A stretch of 64,000 nt of DNA from Lachnospiraceae bacterium (GTDB lineage Bacteria; Bacillota; Clostridia; Lachnospirales; Lachnospiraceae): positions 53,342-117,341 of the forward strand of contig CAJTFX010000015.1 of the NCBI GenBank assembly GCA_910575555.1, read 5' to 3'. Shown here piece after piece: positions 11,149 through 19,691 of the stretch. A program made the position numbers and the translations under genes. Within the stretch, counting starts at the first letter, position 1. Every line of letters begins with the position of its first letter. The notes under the pieces are model-generated. The model was not told where the DNA came from. It saw nothing but the letters and a program-made list of their open reading frames with translations, and did no database searches.

Positions 11149-12420
11149 TCATACTAACTCTGCAATTCTGGTAACTCCCACATAAATTTCTGAAATTTTA
11201 TACCAGGTGGAATAATCCACTACCCCTGTCTGGGGCAGGCCGAACACGGACTGGAATCTTTTGACCGCCCGTTCCGTGGCGGGCCCGAAGGAGCCGTCCG
11301 CCGTAATTCTGGGAATAGAGGTATAGACCTGGGCAATCCGGTTTAACTGCTCCTGCATCTGACGCACCTTATCCCCGCTGGAACCAATCTGGAGATTTTC
11401 TCTGGGCCAGGAAGCAGGAATACCGGAAATCTCTTCTGCTTCATTGATGTACATATTGCTTCCATAATAATAACGGAGGATTTCTATGGCGCTGTAATTC
11501 TGATCCCCCAGATATTTGGAACCCCATTGGCTGAGCCAGTTGGGGCAGGTGACTCTCTGGCCGTCGCAGTACTGGGTCAGAATGGGCTGTTTGACATTGG
11601 GCCTGGAAAGGAAATTCGTAAACATCTCATCCACCACCCGGGAAATACTGGCAAAATAATTCCTTCCGTACACCCATTTGTGGTCATAGGCGGTGGAGGA
11701 AGTGATGGTGAAATCATAGCCTTTGTTCCGATACCACTCCGTATACACCCGATTTAATGTAAAAGACATAATCGCCAGTATATTGGCCCGTATGGTACTG
11801 TCCGGCCAGGTTGCATAAATCTCACTGGAAGCCACATTTTTAATATAATCCTTGTATTTTACATAGTAATCCCCCGCTGTGGAATCCCCCGGCGTCCCGT
11901 CATGGACTACCACATATTCCGGAATGACCACCCGGCTTAATACGATCTCCCCGCTTTCATCTATAGGCTTAATCTCCGCTTCCGCTATTTTAGGCGGAAA
12001 ATTCCCGAACAACGTATTGGCGGGAATTACAATATTTTTCAGTTCATCTTCTGACACTTCCAAAGGCTCCATCCTAACATTCTGCAAAGATAATTCCCCG
12101 GAAAACACATCTACCCCTTCAATACTGACAGGCTGATAGCCCTCGGCCTCCACCTCCACCGTATATTCCGCATAAGGCTGCACCGGCTGCTCCGGCTCCA
12201 TGCTGTATTCCAGGGGCGGCGCCGCTAAAGTCAGAACCTCTGACTGCCCGTCTGCGTCTGTGGAAATCTGCTCCAGCTTACTCTCCGGATCTCCCGTATA
12301 GGAAATGGTCACTCTTGCGTCCTCCACCGGAACCATCCCCACAGCGGAAGTCACCTGCACCTGCATGGTTCCGTTATCCACATGGTTGATTTGCGCTGCC
12401 CGCAATTGTCGATTCTGCAT
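11149..12420 (-). CDS. SpoIID-like, peptidoglycan-binding protein
   Basis: This 423-residue protein has an N-terminal region with beta-sandwich, carboxypeptidase-regulatory-like segments (residues 1-125), a central SpoIID-related domain (from about KYKDYIKNVASSEIYATWP to residue 330) and a C-terminal PG_binding_1 domain (LQIGSSGDKVRQMQEQLN, then DGSFGPATERAVKRFQ). I set the start at the ATG at 12420 after GAGGTG; a GTG sits six bases earlier. No signal peptide is visible, so how it reaches the wall is unclear. Proteins of this layout are common in Lachnospiraceae and are thought to act on cortex or cell-wall peptidoglycan. The catalytic activity is unproven. Confidence 0.72.
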   Translation of the reverse strand: MQNRQLRAAQINHVDNGTMQVQVTSAVGMVPVEDARVTISYTGDPESKLEQISTDADGQSEVLTLAAPPLEYSMEPEQPVQPYAEYTVEVEAEGYQPVSIEGVDVFSGELSLQNVRMEPLEVSEDELKNIVIPANTLFGNFPPKIAEAEIKPIDESGEIVLSRVVIPEYVVVHDGTPGDSTAGDYYVKYKDYIKNVASSEIYATWPDSTIRANILAIMSFTLNRVYTEWYRNKGYDFTITSSTAYDHKWVYGRNYFASISRVVDEMFTNFLSRPNVKQPILTQYCDGQRVTCPNWLSQWGSKYLGDQNYSAIEILRYYYGSNMYINEAEEISGIPASWPRENLQIGSSGDKVRQMQEQLNRIAQVYTSIPRITADGSFGPATERAVKRFQSVFGLPQTGVVDYSTWYKISEIYVGVTRIAELV

Positions 12421-12542
12421 AAACACCTCTGAATTTCTACACTTATTTATAGTTTATGTAAAATCACGCAAAAAGTACCATCTCCAACGGTCTCTTTTTT
12501 ATACATTTATCTCTGGCCTTTGTAACTTCCACGACAGCCCCA

Positions 12543-12737
12543 TCATGCCCAGTCTGCCGTGCTGCAATCCCCATAGCCATCCATATTATAGGTAAGGTAT
12601 TTCCCATCCATCTGCAGTTTCCAGGCATACAAAATGCCGCTTAAACAGACTGCTAAAATTGTTACCGTAAGCACCAGCGTATTTCCCTTCTTTTTCTTCT
12701 CATTGATATATTCAAACTCGTCTCTTTTTCTTCTCAT
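12543..12737 (-). CDS. small single-span membrane protein, unknown function
   Basis: The 64-residue product has a highly charged N-terminus (MRRKRDEFEYINEKKKK), one membrane helix at about residues 19-38 and a short outside tail containing Tyr and Asp. No family is recognised. It lies 120 bases upstream of the SpoIID-like gene on the same strand and may be co-expressed with it. A GAGGT site precedes the ATG. Confidence 0.55.
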   Translation of the reverse strand: MRRKRDEFEYINEKKKKGNTLVLTVTILAVCLSGILYAWKLQMDGKYLTYNMDGYGDCSTADWA

Positions 12738-12896
12738 AGGTACCTCTTTTCATTTATTTTGCATTTTACTGTGATATCATACCATCTGTTTGTGAAAAAA
12801 ATCTTTAATTTCAACCTGCTTTTTTCTTAAATAAATATAAAACTCCTGTCTCTGGCATGTGTTCTTTGGGCAGACTGCAAAATGATTCCCTGAGAC

Positions 12897-12930
12897 ATAA
12901 AAATCCCGTACAGGCCCAAAACCCATACGG
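12897..12930 (-). terminator. terminator after the Nudix gene
   Basis: On the minus strand, CCCGTA and TACGGG (12925-12930 and 12904-12909) form a short stem with a 15-base loop, followed by ATTTTTATG. It sits beyond the palindromic repeat downstream of the Nudix gene. Confidence 0.5.
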
Positions 12931-12936
12931 GAACTT

Positions 12937-13015
12937 ATTACTCCGGCGGTTCAATCTCGCAGCAGATGAAGGTTTGGACAAATAATCTACTGTGATCTTT
13001 AACCGCCGGAGTAAT
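12937..13015. repeat. CCGGCGG palindromic repeat, copy 2
   Basis: ATTACTCCGGCGGTT at 12937-12951 pairs perfectly with AACCGCCGGAGTAAT at 13001-13015 across a 49-base spacer. The arm sequence is the same as at 5349-5393 but the spacer differs, so the arms are conserved and the loop is not. Confidence 0.7.
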
Positions 13016-13022
13016 CTATCTA

Positions 13023-13643
13023 TCAGTCAAATTGCGTCATCCAGTTCGGCGACCGATACGCCTGAAAGCACATCTGTATCTGCTCCCGGCAGCACTTCTC
13101 TTCTGCCAGCTCCGGCAGCTCCTCTTCTGCAAAATATTCCGCCTCTGTAGTCTCACTGTTGGGCACAAAAGCTCCTCCCAAAACCTGGCACAAATAAAAT
13201 ATCTTGACTACTCCGTAAGCATAAGGAGGCTCATTGTGCTTATCCCTGTCCTGCACTGCAATTACAGAACAGACCGCAACGTCCAGCCCGGCTTCCTCCT
13301 TCACTTCTTTCACGGTATTTTCCATGGGAGACTGGTTCAGATCGCACCATCCTCCGGGCACAGACCAGTTTCCGTCTCTTTCGTGGACTAAAAGTATTTT
13401 CCCATCTCTGAAAATAGCCGCTCTGGTATCAACCTTGGGGGTCTGATAGCCCACGTCGTTACAAAACAGATGTGAAACTTTCTCTGCCGAAAGCCCTGTC
13501 CGCTCCGCCATCATTTCCGCAGCTATTTCCCGTATCCGCTGATACCGTTCCGTATCGTACACGTCTTTGCTGTAGAACAGGCCGGTCTGGGCAAGGCTCT
13601 GCAGCTCTATGGCCCATTGGCTGACTTTATCATTCACCTTCAT
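13023..13643 (-). CDS. Nudix hydrolase with N-terminal NUDIX_N_2-type domain
   Basis: The 206-residue protein has a helical N-terminal domain (residues 1-65, starting VSQWAIELQSLAQTGLFYS) typical of a bacterial Nudix subgroup, then a Nudix fold. The Nudix box GGWCDLNQSPMENTVKEVKE plus EAGL departs from consensus: the usual GES is NQS and the REx is KEV. The two metal-binding Glu of the KEVKEEAG core remain. Members often hydrolyse ADP-ribose or nucleoside diphosphate derivatives; the altered box makes substrate uncertain. It is followed closely upstream by the aminotransferase gene on the same strand (33-base gap). Confidence 0.8.
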   Translation of the reverse strand: MKVNDKVSQWAIELQSLAQTGLFYSKDVYDTERYQRIREIAAEMMAERTGLSAEKVSHLFCNDVGYQTPKVDTRAAIFRDGKILLVHERDGNWSVPGGWCDLNQSPMENTVKEVKEEAGLDVAVCSVIAVQDRDKHNEPPYAYGVVKIFYLCQVLGGAFVPNSETTEAEYFAEEELPELAEEKCCREQIQMCFQAYRSPNWMTQFD

Positions 13644-13676
13644 AAGAATTCCTCCGGGATGCCTCTGGCCGCAAGC

Positions 13677-14741
13677 CTATTTTACCTCTCTGGTCCATCC
13701 GTACCTGTCCTCTTCATTTCCCCACTGGATTCCGGTCAGGTAATCATACAGCCGCTGGGTCAGCTCCCCAATCTTGAAATCATTCACAGTGACAACATCA
13801 TCCTTGTAGACAAATTCTCCTACCGGGGAAATCACAGCCGCGGTTCCTGTGCCGAAAGACTCCTCTAATGTGCCGTCATGTCCGGCCTTCATCAAATCAT
13901 CGACAGAAAGATGCGTCTCATTCACTTTATAGCCCCAGTCTCTTAAAATATGGAGAATGGAATCTCTGGTAACGCCCGGAAGCACCGTTCCCTCAATGGG
14001 AGCCGTATAGATTTCCCCGCTGATTTTAAACATAATGTTCATGGTGCCTACTTCTTCCACATACTTCCGGTTTACGCCGTCTAACCAGAGCACCTGGGTG
14101 CAGCCCTTTTCCTCTGCCCTTACCTGACCCAGAATGGAAGCCGCATAATTGCCGCCGCATTTGGTAAAGCCGGTGCCGCCCTGTACTGCGCGCACCAGTT
14201 GATCCTCCACCAGAATCTTAACCGGATTGATGCCTTCCGGATAGTAAGCGCCTACCGGACAGCAGATTACCATAAATTTATAGGAAATCGCCTGATGCAC
14301 TCCCAGAGAAGCCTCTGTGGCAAACACAAAGGGCCGGATATACAGGGAAGTCTCCGGTTCAGAAGGAATCCAGTCTTTTTCCACCTTCACCAGTTCTTCA
14401 ATGGCTTCCACAAACATGTCCTCCGGAAATCCCGGCATACACAGACGTTCATTGGAAGTGATCATCCGTTTCGCATTCATTTCCGGACGGAACAGAAGAA
14501 TCCTGCCGTCTTTGGTGCGGTATGCTTTCAGTCCCTCAAAGGTTTCCTGGGCGTAATGCAGCGTTACGCAGGATGGGTTGATCTCTATAGGGCCGTAAGG
14601 CTCAATTCTGGCGTCATGCCATCCAATTCCCTGATCCCAGTCCATCACAAACATATAATCCGTCATATATTTGCCAAATCCCAGATTCTTCTGATCGGGT
14701 TTCTCTTTTAATACGTCTCTTTTTACAAATTTAATCTCCAT
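13677..14741 (-). CDS. ilvE: branched-chain amino acid aminotransferase
   Basis: A 354-residue class IV PLP enzyme that interconverts branched-chain amino acids and their 2-oxo acids with glutamate and 2-oxoglutarate. The family pattern is clear: YAQETFEGLKAYR near residue 75, the PLP lysine in GTGFTKCGGNYAAS, EVGTMNIMF, LPGVTRDSIL and ESFGTGTAAVISPVG at the cofactor end. Length fits the longer IlvE subgroup found in Firmicutes. It has its own promoter with TTGACA at 14858-14863. No biosynthetic ilv genes are adjacent, and no T-box leader motif is visible in the short upstream region. Confidence 0.94.
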   Translation of the reverse strand: MEIKFVKRDVLKEKPDQKNLGFGKYMTDYMFVMDWDQGIGWHDARIEPYGPIEINPSCVTLHYAQETFEGLKAYRTKDGRILLFRPEMNAKRMITSNERLCMPGFPEDMFVEAIEELVKVEKDWIPSEPETSLYIRPFVFATEASLGVHQAISYKFMVICCPVGAYYPEGINPVKILVEDQLVRAVQGGTGFTKCGGNYAASILGQVRAEEKGCTQVLWLDGVNRKYVEEVGTMNIMFKISGEIYTAPIEGTVLPGVTRDSILHILRDWGYKVNETHLSVDDLMKAGHDGTLEESFGTGTAAVISPVGEFVYKDDVVTVNDFKIGELTQRLYDYLTGIQWGNEEDRYGWTREVK

Positions 14742-14826
14742 AACAAATCCTCCATCCTGTTTTCACTCTCCCACAGGGCTTCCTCTTGTTCCATAAAACT
14801 GAATATCCTGACAAGTACGCTCTTGA

Positions 14827-14863
14827 GTATAACAATTATTATACTTTTTTCTGCGGCTGTCAA
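14827..14863 (-). promoter_or_regulatory. ilvE promoter with overlapping palindrome
   Basis: On the minus strand TTGACA (14858-14863) is 17 bases from AATAAT (14835-14840). The palindrome GTATAACAATTATTATAC (14827-14844) covers the -10 region and could be an operator. Confidence 0.5.
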
Positions 14864-15011
14864 GATTATTCTCGGGGCTTATATTTTCCATAACTATTTA
14901 TTATATATTTATGTGATTTTAATAACTTTTCTGCATATTCTAATTATGATATAATAAGAAAAGATGTTATACGTAACCAAAGTTTTCAGTAAACAGCAAA
15001 GGAGACTTATT

Positions 15012-15527
15012 ATGCATCAGTTTCAACCTTATCCAATTGATTTATTGGAAATCAATCCTTTTACCAAACTGGCAGACGAATGGATGATTATCACCTCCGG
15101 CAATCAGGAAAAAGTCAATGGCATGACGGCAAGCTGGGGAGGATTGGGCGTTCTCTGGGGGCAGAATACTGCCTTTATCTTTGTCCGTGAAAACAGATAC
15201 ACCAAAGAGTTCATTGACAACGGAGAATATTTCTCCTGCACATTTTTTGACAGGAAATTCAAAAACGATCTGAAATATTTCGGCATCGTATCCGGCAGAC
15301 AGGAGGATAAATTTAAAACCTCCGGTTTGAATGTAGATTACTATAAGGACATTCCATATGTAGATGAAGGAAATTTCGTCCTGCTCTGTAAAAAGGCGGC
15401 GGCGGTGCCCATTGAAGAAGCCCATTTTCTGAAGCCTGACATTAAAGAAAAATGGTACTCCGGCAAGGAAGAAAACAATTTCCACACCATGTATGTAGGG
15501 GAAATTGTTGAAATACTGGCGCGGTAA
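15012..15527 (+). CDS. flavin reductase family protein
   Basis: The 171-residue protein has the FMN-binding split-barrel pattern of the flavin reductase-like family: KVNGMTASWGGLG near residue 35, RENRYTKEFID and FSCTFFDRKF. Members bind FMN and reduce free flavin or act as flavoproteins of unknown role in anaerobes. I chose the ATG at 15012, which follows AAAGGAGA at a normal distance; a frame opening at 14964 lacks such a site. It is transcribed away from ilvE and is not linked to an oxygenase. Confidence 0.82.
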   Translation: MHQFQPYPIDLLEINPFTKLADEWMIITSGNQEKVNGMTASWGGLGVLWGQNTAFIFVRENRYTKEFIDNGEYFSCTFFDRKFKNDLKYFGIVSGRQEDKFKTSGLNVDYYKDIPYVDEGNFVLLCKKAAAVPIEEAHFLKPDIKEKWYSGKEENNFHTMYVGEIVEILAR

Positions 15528-15647
15528 AGAACTGCTGCAGACAAATAGTTCAGACATTAAGAGAGCCGCCTCAAACACCACAGCAGTTTATGTACTTCTG
15601 CATCAATTGATCCCTTGACATTTGGCTGCATGCTGCATATAATAATA

Positions 15648-15665
15648 CATAGATAATTATCTATG
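15648..15665. promoter_or_regulatory. ArsR operator candidate
   Basis: CATAGATAATTATCTATG is an 18-base perfect palindrome 16 bases before the arsR start codon. ATAGAT/ATCTAT recurs at 16033-16052 ahead of the permease, so both sites probably bind the same repressor. Confidence 0.7.
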
Positions 15666-15681
15666 TGAGGTGACGCCCTAA

Positions 15682-15990
15682 ATGGATGAAAAGAAAACAG
15701 CGGTGATTTTCAAAGCGTTTTGCGATGAAAACCGCATCCGAATTATACAGCTGCTGCGTTCCGGCGAAAAATGCGCCTGCAGGCTGTTAGAAGAAATCAA
15801 TGTAACACAGCCTACGCTTTCACACCATATGAAAATACTCTGTGAAGCAGGAATTGTTACAGGCCGCAAAGAGGGAAAATGGACACACTATTCTATTTCA
15901 GAAAAAGGAGCAAAACAGGCGCAGGAATGTCTTAAAATACTGACCTCACCTGATGACGCAGACAAATGCAAGCCGTGTTGTGAAAAGTAA
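15682..15990 (+). CDS. arsR: ArsR-family metalloid-responsive repressor
   Basis: This 102-residue winged-helix repressor carries the ArsR signature: SGEKCACRLLEEINVTQPTL then SHHMKIL as the recognition helix. The Cys-x-Cys in EKCAC at about residues 32-34 matches the arsenite-binding pair of classical ArsR. A Cys cluster (CKPCCEK) ends the protein. It should bind the two ATAGAT palindromes and release them when arsenic binds, controlling the downstream permease and thioredoxin-like genes. The spacing of the three genes supports one operon, with a second operator before the permease. Confidence 0.9.
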   Translation: MDEKKTAVIFKAFCDENRIRIIQLLRSGEKCACRLLEEINVTQPTLSHHMKILCEAGIVTGRKEGKWTHYSISEKGAKQAQECLKILTSPDDADKCKPCCEK

Positions 15991-16032
15991 GGAAGCAATG
16001 CTTTTTCGCACGGCTTACAATCTACATTATAA

Positions 16033-16052
16033 ATAGATAAATTTCAATCTAT
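16033..16052. promoter_or_regulatory. second ArsR operator candidate
   Basis: ATAGAT at 16033-16038 and ATCTAT at 16047-16052 face each other across eight bases, 22 bases before the permease start. It shares its half sites with the palindrome before arsR. Confidence 0.55.
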
Positions 16053-16073
16053 CTATATGAAAGGAGCATTTTT

Positions 16074-17087
16074 ATGAAAGCAGTTAAAACAATCTGGGAC
16101 TTCTTTCAAAACGAAGTCCTTGGGATGGGATGGCTGAACCGGCTCATATCCGCAATGTTAAACGCCTGCGGATTAGATACTGCCGGAAGAATCGGCGGCA
16201 GCATTCAGTTTTTCATTTACGACACCATAAAAATTATGACGCTGCTGGGCGTGCTGATTTTGATTATTTCATATATTCAAAGTTATTTTCCGCCTGAAAG
16301 AACCAAAAAAATACTCGGAGGCTACCACGGCATATGGGCGAACATTACCGCCGCGCTGCTGGGCACGGTAACGCCGTTTTGCTCGTGCTCCTCCATTCCC
16401 CTGTTTATAGGGTTTACAAGCGCAGGCTTACCCCTTGGCGTTACATTTTCCTTTTTGATTTCTTCTCCAATGGTTGATCTTGGCAGCCTTCTTCTGCTGA
16501 TGAGCATTTTCGGCTGGAAAGTTGCAGTCCTCTATGTTATCCTCGGCCTGGTGATTGCAGTTGCAGGCGGCACTTTAATTGAGAAATTACATCTTGAACA
16601 TCAGGTGGAGGACTATATCCGCAGCGGTTCGGCCATTGAGGTTCTGCAGGAAGAACTGCACTTTAAAGACCGTATAAAATACGCCTGGGAGCAGGTTGCG
16701 GCAACGGCGAAAAAGGTAGCCCCCTATGTTTTTGCAGGCGTGGGCATCGGAGCGGTGATTCATAACTGGATACCTGAAGATTTCATTGTAAAAACCCTTG
16801 GGGAGCACAATCCCTTGGGCGTTGTGCTTGCCGCGCTTGCAGGCGTACCGATGTACGCAGATATTTTCGGCACCATCCCCATCGCCGAAGCATTGCTTGC
16901 AAAGGGCGCCCTGCTCGGCGTTGTGCTCTCTTTTATGATGGGCGTAACCACGCTTTCCCTTCCCTCAATGATTATGCTCCGTAAAGCAGTGAAACCGAAA
17001 CTGCTGGGCATTTTTACAGCAATCTGTACCGTCGGCATCATTGTCGTAGGTTATTTCTTCAACGCAGTGCAATATTTAATTATTTAA
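16074..17087 (+). CDS. ArsP-type permease (organoarsenical efflux family)
   Basis: A 337-residue polytopic membrane protein of the ArsP_1 (former DUF318) permease family. The hallmark TPFCSCSSIPLFIGF lies at about residue 100, with the Cys pair thought to contact trivalent arsenicals, and SSPMVD follows. A second half-repeat appears near GVPMYADIFGTIPI. Members export organic arsenicals such as methylarsenite, although some are annotated only as permeases. The gene is 84 bases after arsR and 18 bases before a thioredoxin-like gene. AAAGGAG precedes the ATG. Confidence 0.85.
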   Translation: MKAVKTIWDFFQNEVLGMGWLNRLISAMLNACGLDTAGRIGGSIQFFIYDTIKIMTLLGVLILIISYIQSYFPPERTKKILGGYHGIWANITAALLGTVTPFCSCSSIPLFIGFTSAGLPLGVTFSFLISSPMVDLGSLLLLMSIFGWKVAVLYVILGLVIAVAGGTLIEKLHLEHQVEDYIRSGSAIEVLQEELHFKDRIKYAWEQVAATAKKVAPYVFAGVGIGAVIHNWIPEDFIVKTLGEHNPLGVVLAALAGVPMYADIFGTIPIAEALLAKGALLGVVLSFMMGVTTLSLPSMIMLRKAVKPKLLGIFTAICTVGIIVVGYFFNAVQYLII

Positions 17088-17105
17088 TTTCAGGAGGTTA
17101 TCACT

Positions 17106-17483
17106 ATGGCATTATTTAATTTCGGAAAGAAAAAGACGGAAGAAAAGAAAATTCCTGCATGTACCTGTAACAGCGGCTGTTCTGCGGCCGGGGCAGAACC
17201 CATTGCCGAGGGCCGTCCGGATGCAAAGCCGGATGAAATCCGCTGTATTAAAGTATTAGGGGCGGGCTGCAAATCCTGTCATGAGCAGTACGAAAACGTG
17301 ACGCAGGCAGTCAGTGACATGGGGCTTTCCATAACAGCCGAATACATTACTGATATGAAAAAAGTAATGGAATACGGCGTGATGCGCATGCCTGCCATTG
17401 TTGTTAATGAAAAGGTTGCCGCCATGGGAAAGGTATTAAAAACGGAGGATGTCATCGCCTTGCTCCGTAAAGAGGGCTTTTAA
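17106..17483 (+). CDS. small thioredoxin-like redox-disulfide protein
   Basis: The 125-residue protein has a Cys-rich N-terminal tail (CTCNSGCSAAG, residues 19-29) followed by a compact thioredoxin-like domain of about 75 residues with the redox pair in GAGCKSCHEQ, the cis-Pro in MRMPAIVVNEK and the pattern of the redox-active disulfide protein 2 family. These proteins frequently follow ArsP-type permeases, where they may supply electrons or hand over metalloids; that role is an inference. The ATG has AGGAGG upstream. It is the last gene of the arsR operon. Confidence 0.82.
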   Translation: MALFNFGKKKTEEKKIPACTCNSGCSAAGAEPIAEGRPDAKPDEIRCIKVLGAGCKSCHEQYENVTQAVSDMGLSITAEYITDMKKVMEYGVMRMPAIVVNEKVAAMGKVLKTEDVIALLRKEGF

Positions 17484-17588
17484 CTGCAGGTGGAGTTATA
17501 AAATATAAAAGACTTCTTAATCAAAATAAATACAAAAGAGCCACAGCATAGCATTTATGCGGTACTGGCGGAAAGGAGGAATTTGATT

Positions 17589-17666
17589 ATGAGTCACGAT
17601 TTAACAGCATTATACGAGAGGTTGAGCCATGATGATGATATGACAAATAGACGTAAAGCCAAGTGA
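17589..17666 (+). pseudogene. first codons of an interrupted large serine recombinase
   Basis: An AAGGAGG site and ATG open a 25-codon frame reading MSHDLTALYERLSHDDD, which is the opening signature of TndX/TnpX-type recombinases (TALYERLSRDDE). After residue 17 or so the match ends and a stop follows. The break falls in GATGATGAT, and TndX-family enzymes recombine at GA dinucleotides. I infer that the conjugative element inserted here, splitting a resident recombinase gene; the rest of it should lie beyond the far end of the element. Confidence 0.7.
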
Positions 17667-17673
17667 TTTTTTT

Positions 17674-17699
17674 CGGCATCCATAAGGGATGCCGTTTTT
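17674..17699. terminator. terminator at the element's left end
   Basis: CGGCATCC (17674-17681) and GGATGCCG (17687-17694) form a stem flanked by T-runs on both sides, so it can stop transcription both from the recombinase gene and from the host side. Confidence 0.75.
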
Positions 17700-17702
17700 C
17701 TA

Positions 17703-19316
17703 TTATTGGATAGCCCCGACAAATTTGTAGTAGATGGTAATGCGCTTTTCCTTACCCTTGCGGCAGCGCCCCATACCTGGCGTTTCGTAAATCGTAATCC
17801 GGTCAATTAGTTCATGAAGCATGAAGCGGTCGAGTTTTTCAAAGCTGGTGTATTTTCGGATAAGGTCAGCGAAGCGGTCAATATCGGCCTTGGTATCCCG
17901 AACCTTTTCCAGTGCCTTTTCCATCTCTGCAATGTTCGCTTTCAGCGTTGCCCGTTCCGTATCGTAATCTGCGATAAACATGGTAAAGATGTGGTCGGGC
18001 AGCTTGCCGCTCATATTGTCCTCGTAGGTGCGTTTCAGCTTCATATCCAAGTCAGCCAGCCGCTTCTTTGCTGATGCCAGGTCGCGCTTCATTGTCGCGG
18101 TCTGTTTCTGCTGATCGGCGCATTTCAGTTCCATCAGTTTCTGTGCTGCTTTCTCGGTGTCCTCGCTGAACAGTCTGGCATTGCGCTGAATATCCTCCTG
18201 AACCACCTGATAAAGCGTGTCACGGTTAATATAGTGGCTGGAACAAGCTACTGTCCCTATCGCCTGACTGCGCCCGCACATATAGTAAAAATACTTCTGC
18301 TGGCTGACACCCAACTTCATGGATGTTCCGCAGGCTTCGCAGTAAAACAGTCCTGCAAACAGCGCCGGCTCGTCTTTGGCTTTAATGGTCTTTTTCCGCG
18401 CAATCAGTCTTTTTTGTGCTTCATCAAATAATTCGCGGGATATGATCGGTTCGTGCATATCAGGAACAACTACCCAATCTTCTTTAGGGATAGGTTCCCT
18501 TTTTTTACTTCGGTAGGATGGCGTGTACTGCCGCCCCTGCACCATGCTCCCCACATAGATTTCGTTTTGAAGCATGAAATGTACATAAGTCCGTGTCCAG
18601 AAGTGGCGGCGTTCAAACTCGCCATCCCGTTCAGGATTGTGCTTACGGAAACGTGTATATTCCTTGGGGGATAAGATACCCTCGTTGTTCAGGGTTGTTG
18701 CAATGCTCCTTGCCCCAATCCCTGCCGCGCACATTTCAAACATCCGCCGGACAACCGGCGCGGTTTCCTCGTTGATAATCAGCTTGTGCTTATCGTCAGG
18801 ATGCCGCAGGTAGCCGTAGGGGTCGAGTGCGCCAAGGTATTCACCGCGTCTTGCTTTGGTATGGAGCGTGGACTTGATTTTTGTGGAAATATCCTTGGCG
18901 TACATATCGTTTAGGATGTGCTTGAACGGCGTAATATCCATGCTGCTGGTCTGGTTCAGCGTGTCAACGCCATCGTTCAGGGCAATGTAGCGTACATGGC
19001 GCTCCGGGAAATAAATCTCGGTGTACTGCCCGCACATGATGTAGTTACGGCCAAGGCGGGAAAGGTCTTTGGTAATGACCAGATTGATGCGCCCTTTTTC
19101 AATGTCGGCAATCATCCGCTGGAAGCCGGGACGGTCGAAATTCGTACCTGAGAATCCGTCGTCGATATAGGTATCGACAACCTCCCAGCCCTGTTTCTGC
19201 ACATACTCGGTCAGCAATGCCCGCTGGTTCCCAATGCTCATAGATTCGTGGTCGGCTCCATCTTCGGAAGAAAGCCGGCAATAGATAGCGGCTCTGTAAT
19301 TCTGTTGTTCTCTCAT
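17703..19316 (-). CDS. large serine recombinase (TndX/TnpX type)
   Basis: The 537-residue integrase excises and inserts the element. Domains in order: resolvase catalytic domain (residues 8-160; nucleophile Ser in YCRLSSEDG near residue 16, with KDLSRLGRN carrying the catalytic arginines), recombinase domain (about 170-290), a zinc ribbon (CEACGTSMKLG, then CGRS and CSSHYI) and a coiled-coil with a C-terminal DUF4368-like part. The start has AAGGAGG. It is the outermost gene of the element and ends 37 bases from the element boundary, as in Tn5397-like elements. The host gene it interrupts is itself a related recombinase. Confidence 0.96.
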   Translation of the reverse strand: MREQQNYRAAIYCRLSSEDGADHESMSIGNQRALLTEYVQKQGWEVVDTYIDDGFSGTNFDRPGFQRMIADIEKGRINLVITKDLSRLGRNYIMCGQYTEIYFPERHVRYIALNDGVDTLNQTSSMDITPFKHILNDMYAKDISTKIKSTLHTKARRGEYLGALDPYGYLRHPDDKHKLIINEETAPVVRRMFEMCAAGIGARSIATTLNNEGILSPKEYTRFRKHNPERDGEFERRHFWTRTYVHFMLQNEIYVGSMVQGRQYTPSYRSKKREPIPKEDWVVVPDMHEPIISRELFDEAQKRLIARKKTIKAKDEPALFAGLFYCEACGTSMKLGVSQQKYFYYMCGRSQAIGTVACSSHYINRDTLYQVVQEDIQRNARLFSEDTEKAAQKLMELKCADQQKQTATMKRDLASAKKRLADLDMKLKRTYEDNMSGKLPDHIFTMFIADYDTERATLKANIAEMEKALEKVRDTKADIDRFADLIRKYTSFEKLDRFMLHELIDRITIYETPGMGRCRKGKEKRITIYYKFVGAIQ

Positions 19317-19443
19317 AAAACTGCCTCCTTATCAGTCCGAGAAACAACAGGGTTTATGCTCGTCTGTCATCTACACTATACCACATTAAAGCGTTAAAGT
19401 CAAGCTGACAGCCTGCTGCTTCTGACGATACTGCACACATATT

Positions 19444-19623
19444 TTAACTGCTTGTGTCGTAAAGGATTTTCTTTACGGCGGCTTCGTGGATGGCTTCGCT
19501 TGCCGTCCTTGTGCCGCTGAAAACGCTGACCACCCGGATGGTGTCGCGCCCGATGGTAAGCTGGTAGCCCTGCTCGGACGGCTCCACAGCGGGGGATTTT
19601 GGCTCTTTCGTTACTGTGTCCAT
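19444..19623 (-). CDS. TnpW-like transposon protein, 59 residues
   Basis: The frame begins with ATG at 19623 after GGGAGG and gives MDTVTKEPKSPAVEPSEQGY, then YQLTIGRDTIRVVSVFSG and ASEAIHEAAVKKILYD. The GxxYxLxIGxTxYxV-like core resembles TnpW of Tn4451 and homologues carried beside large serine recombinases. Its role is not established; a small accessory or excision factor is plausible. It lies about 130 bases upstream of the recombinase gene on the same strand. Confidence 0.7.
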   Translation of the reverse strand: MDTVTKEPKSPAVEPSEQGYQLTIGRDTIRVVSVFSGTRTASEAIHEAAVKKILYDTSS

Positions 19624-19648
19624 ACAAACCTCCCTTGCAATGAAAAGG

Positions 19649-19672
19649 GCCGCAGACGGGGTAGTCTGCGGC
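19649..19672 (-). terminator. terminator after the ParB-like pair
   Basis: GCCGCAGAC and GTCTGCGGC form a 9-base perfect stem with a six-base loop. On the minus strand it is followed by CCCTTTT, just past the stop codon of the ParB-like gene. Confidence 0.65.
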
Positions 19673-19691
19673 TCCTATGTACGTTTTCCCA

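Noticed and set aside
14742..15011. T-box riboswitch ahead of ilvE
   Set aside because: The region is too short, and no T-box core sequence or specifier hairpin is visible.
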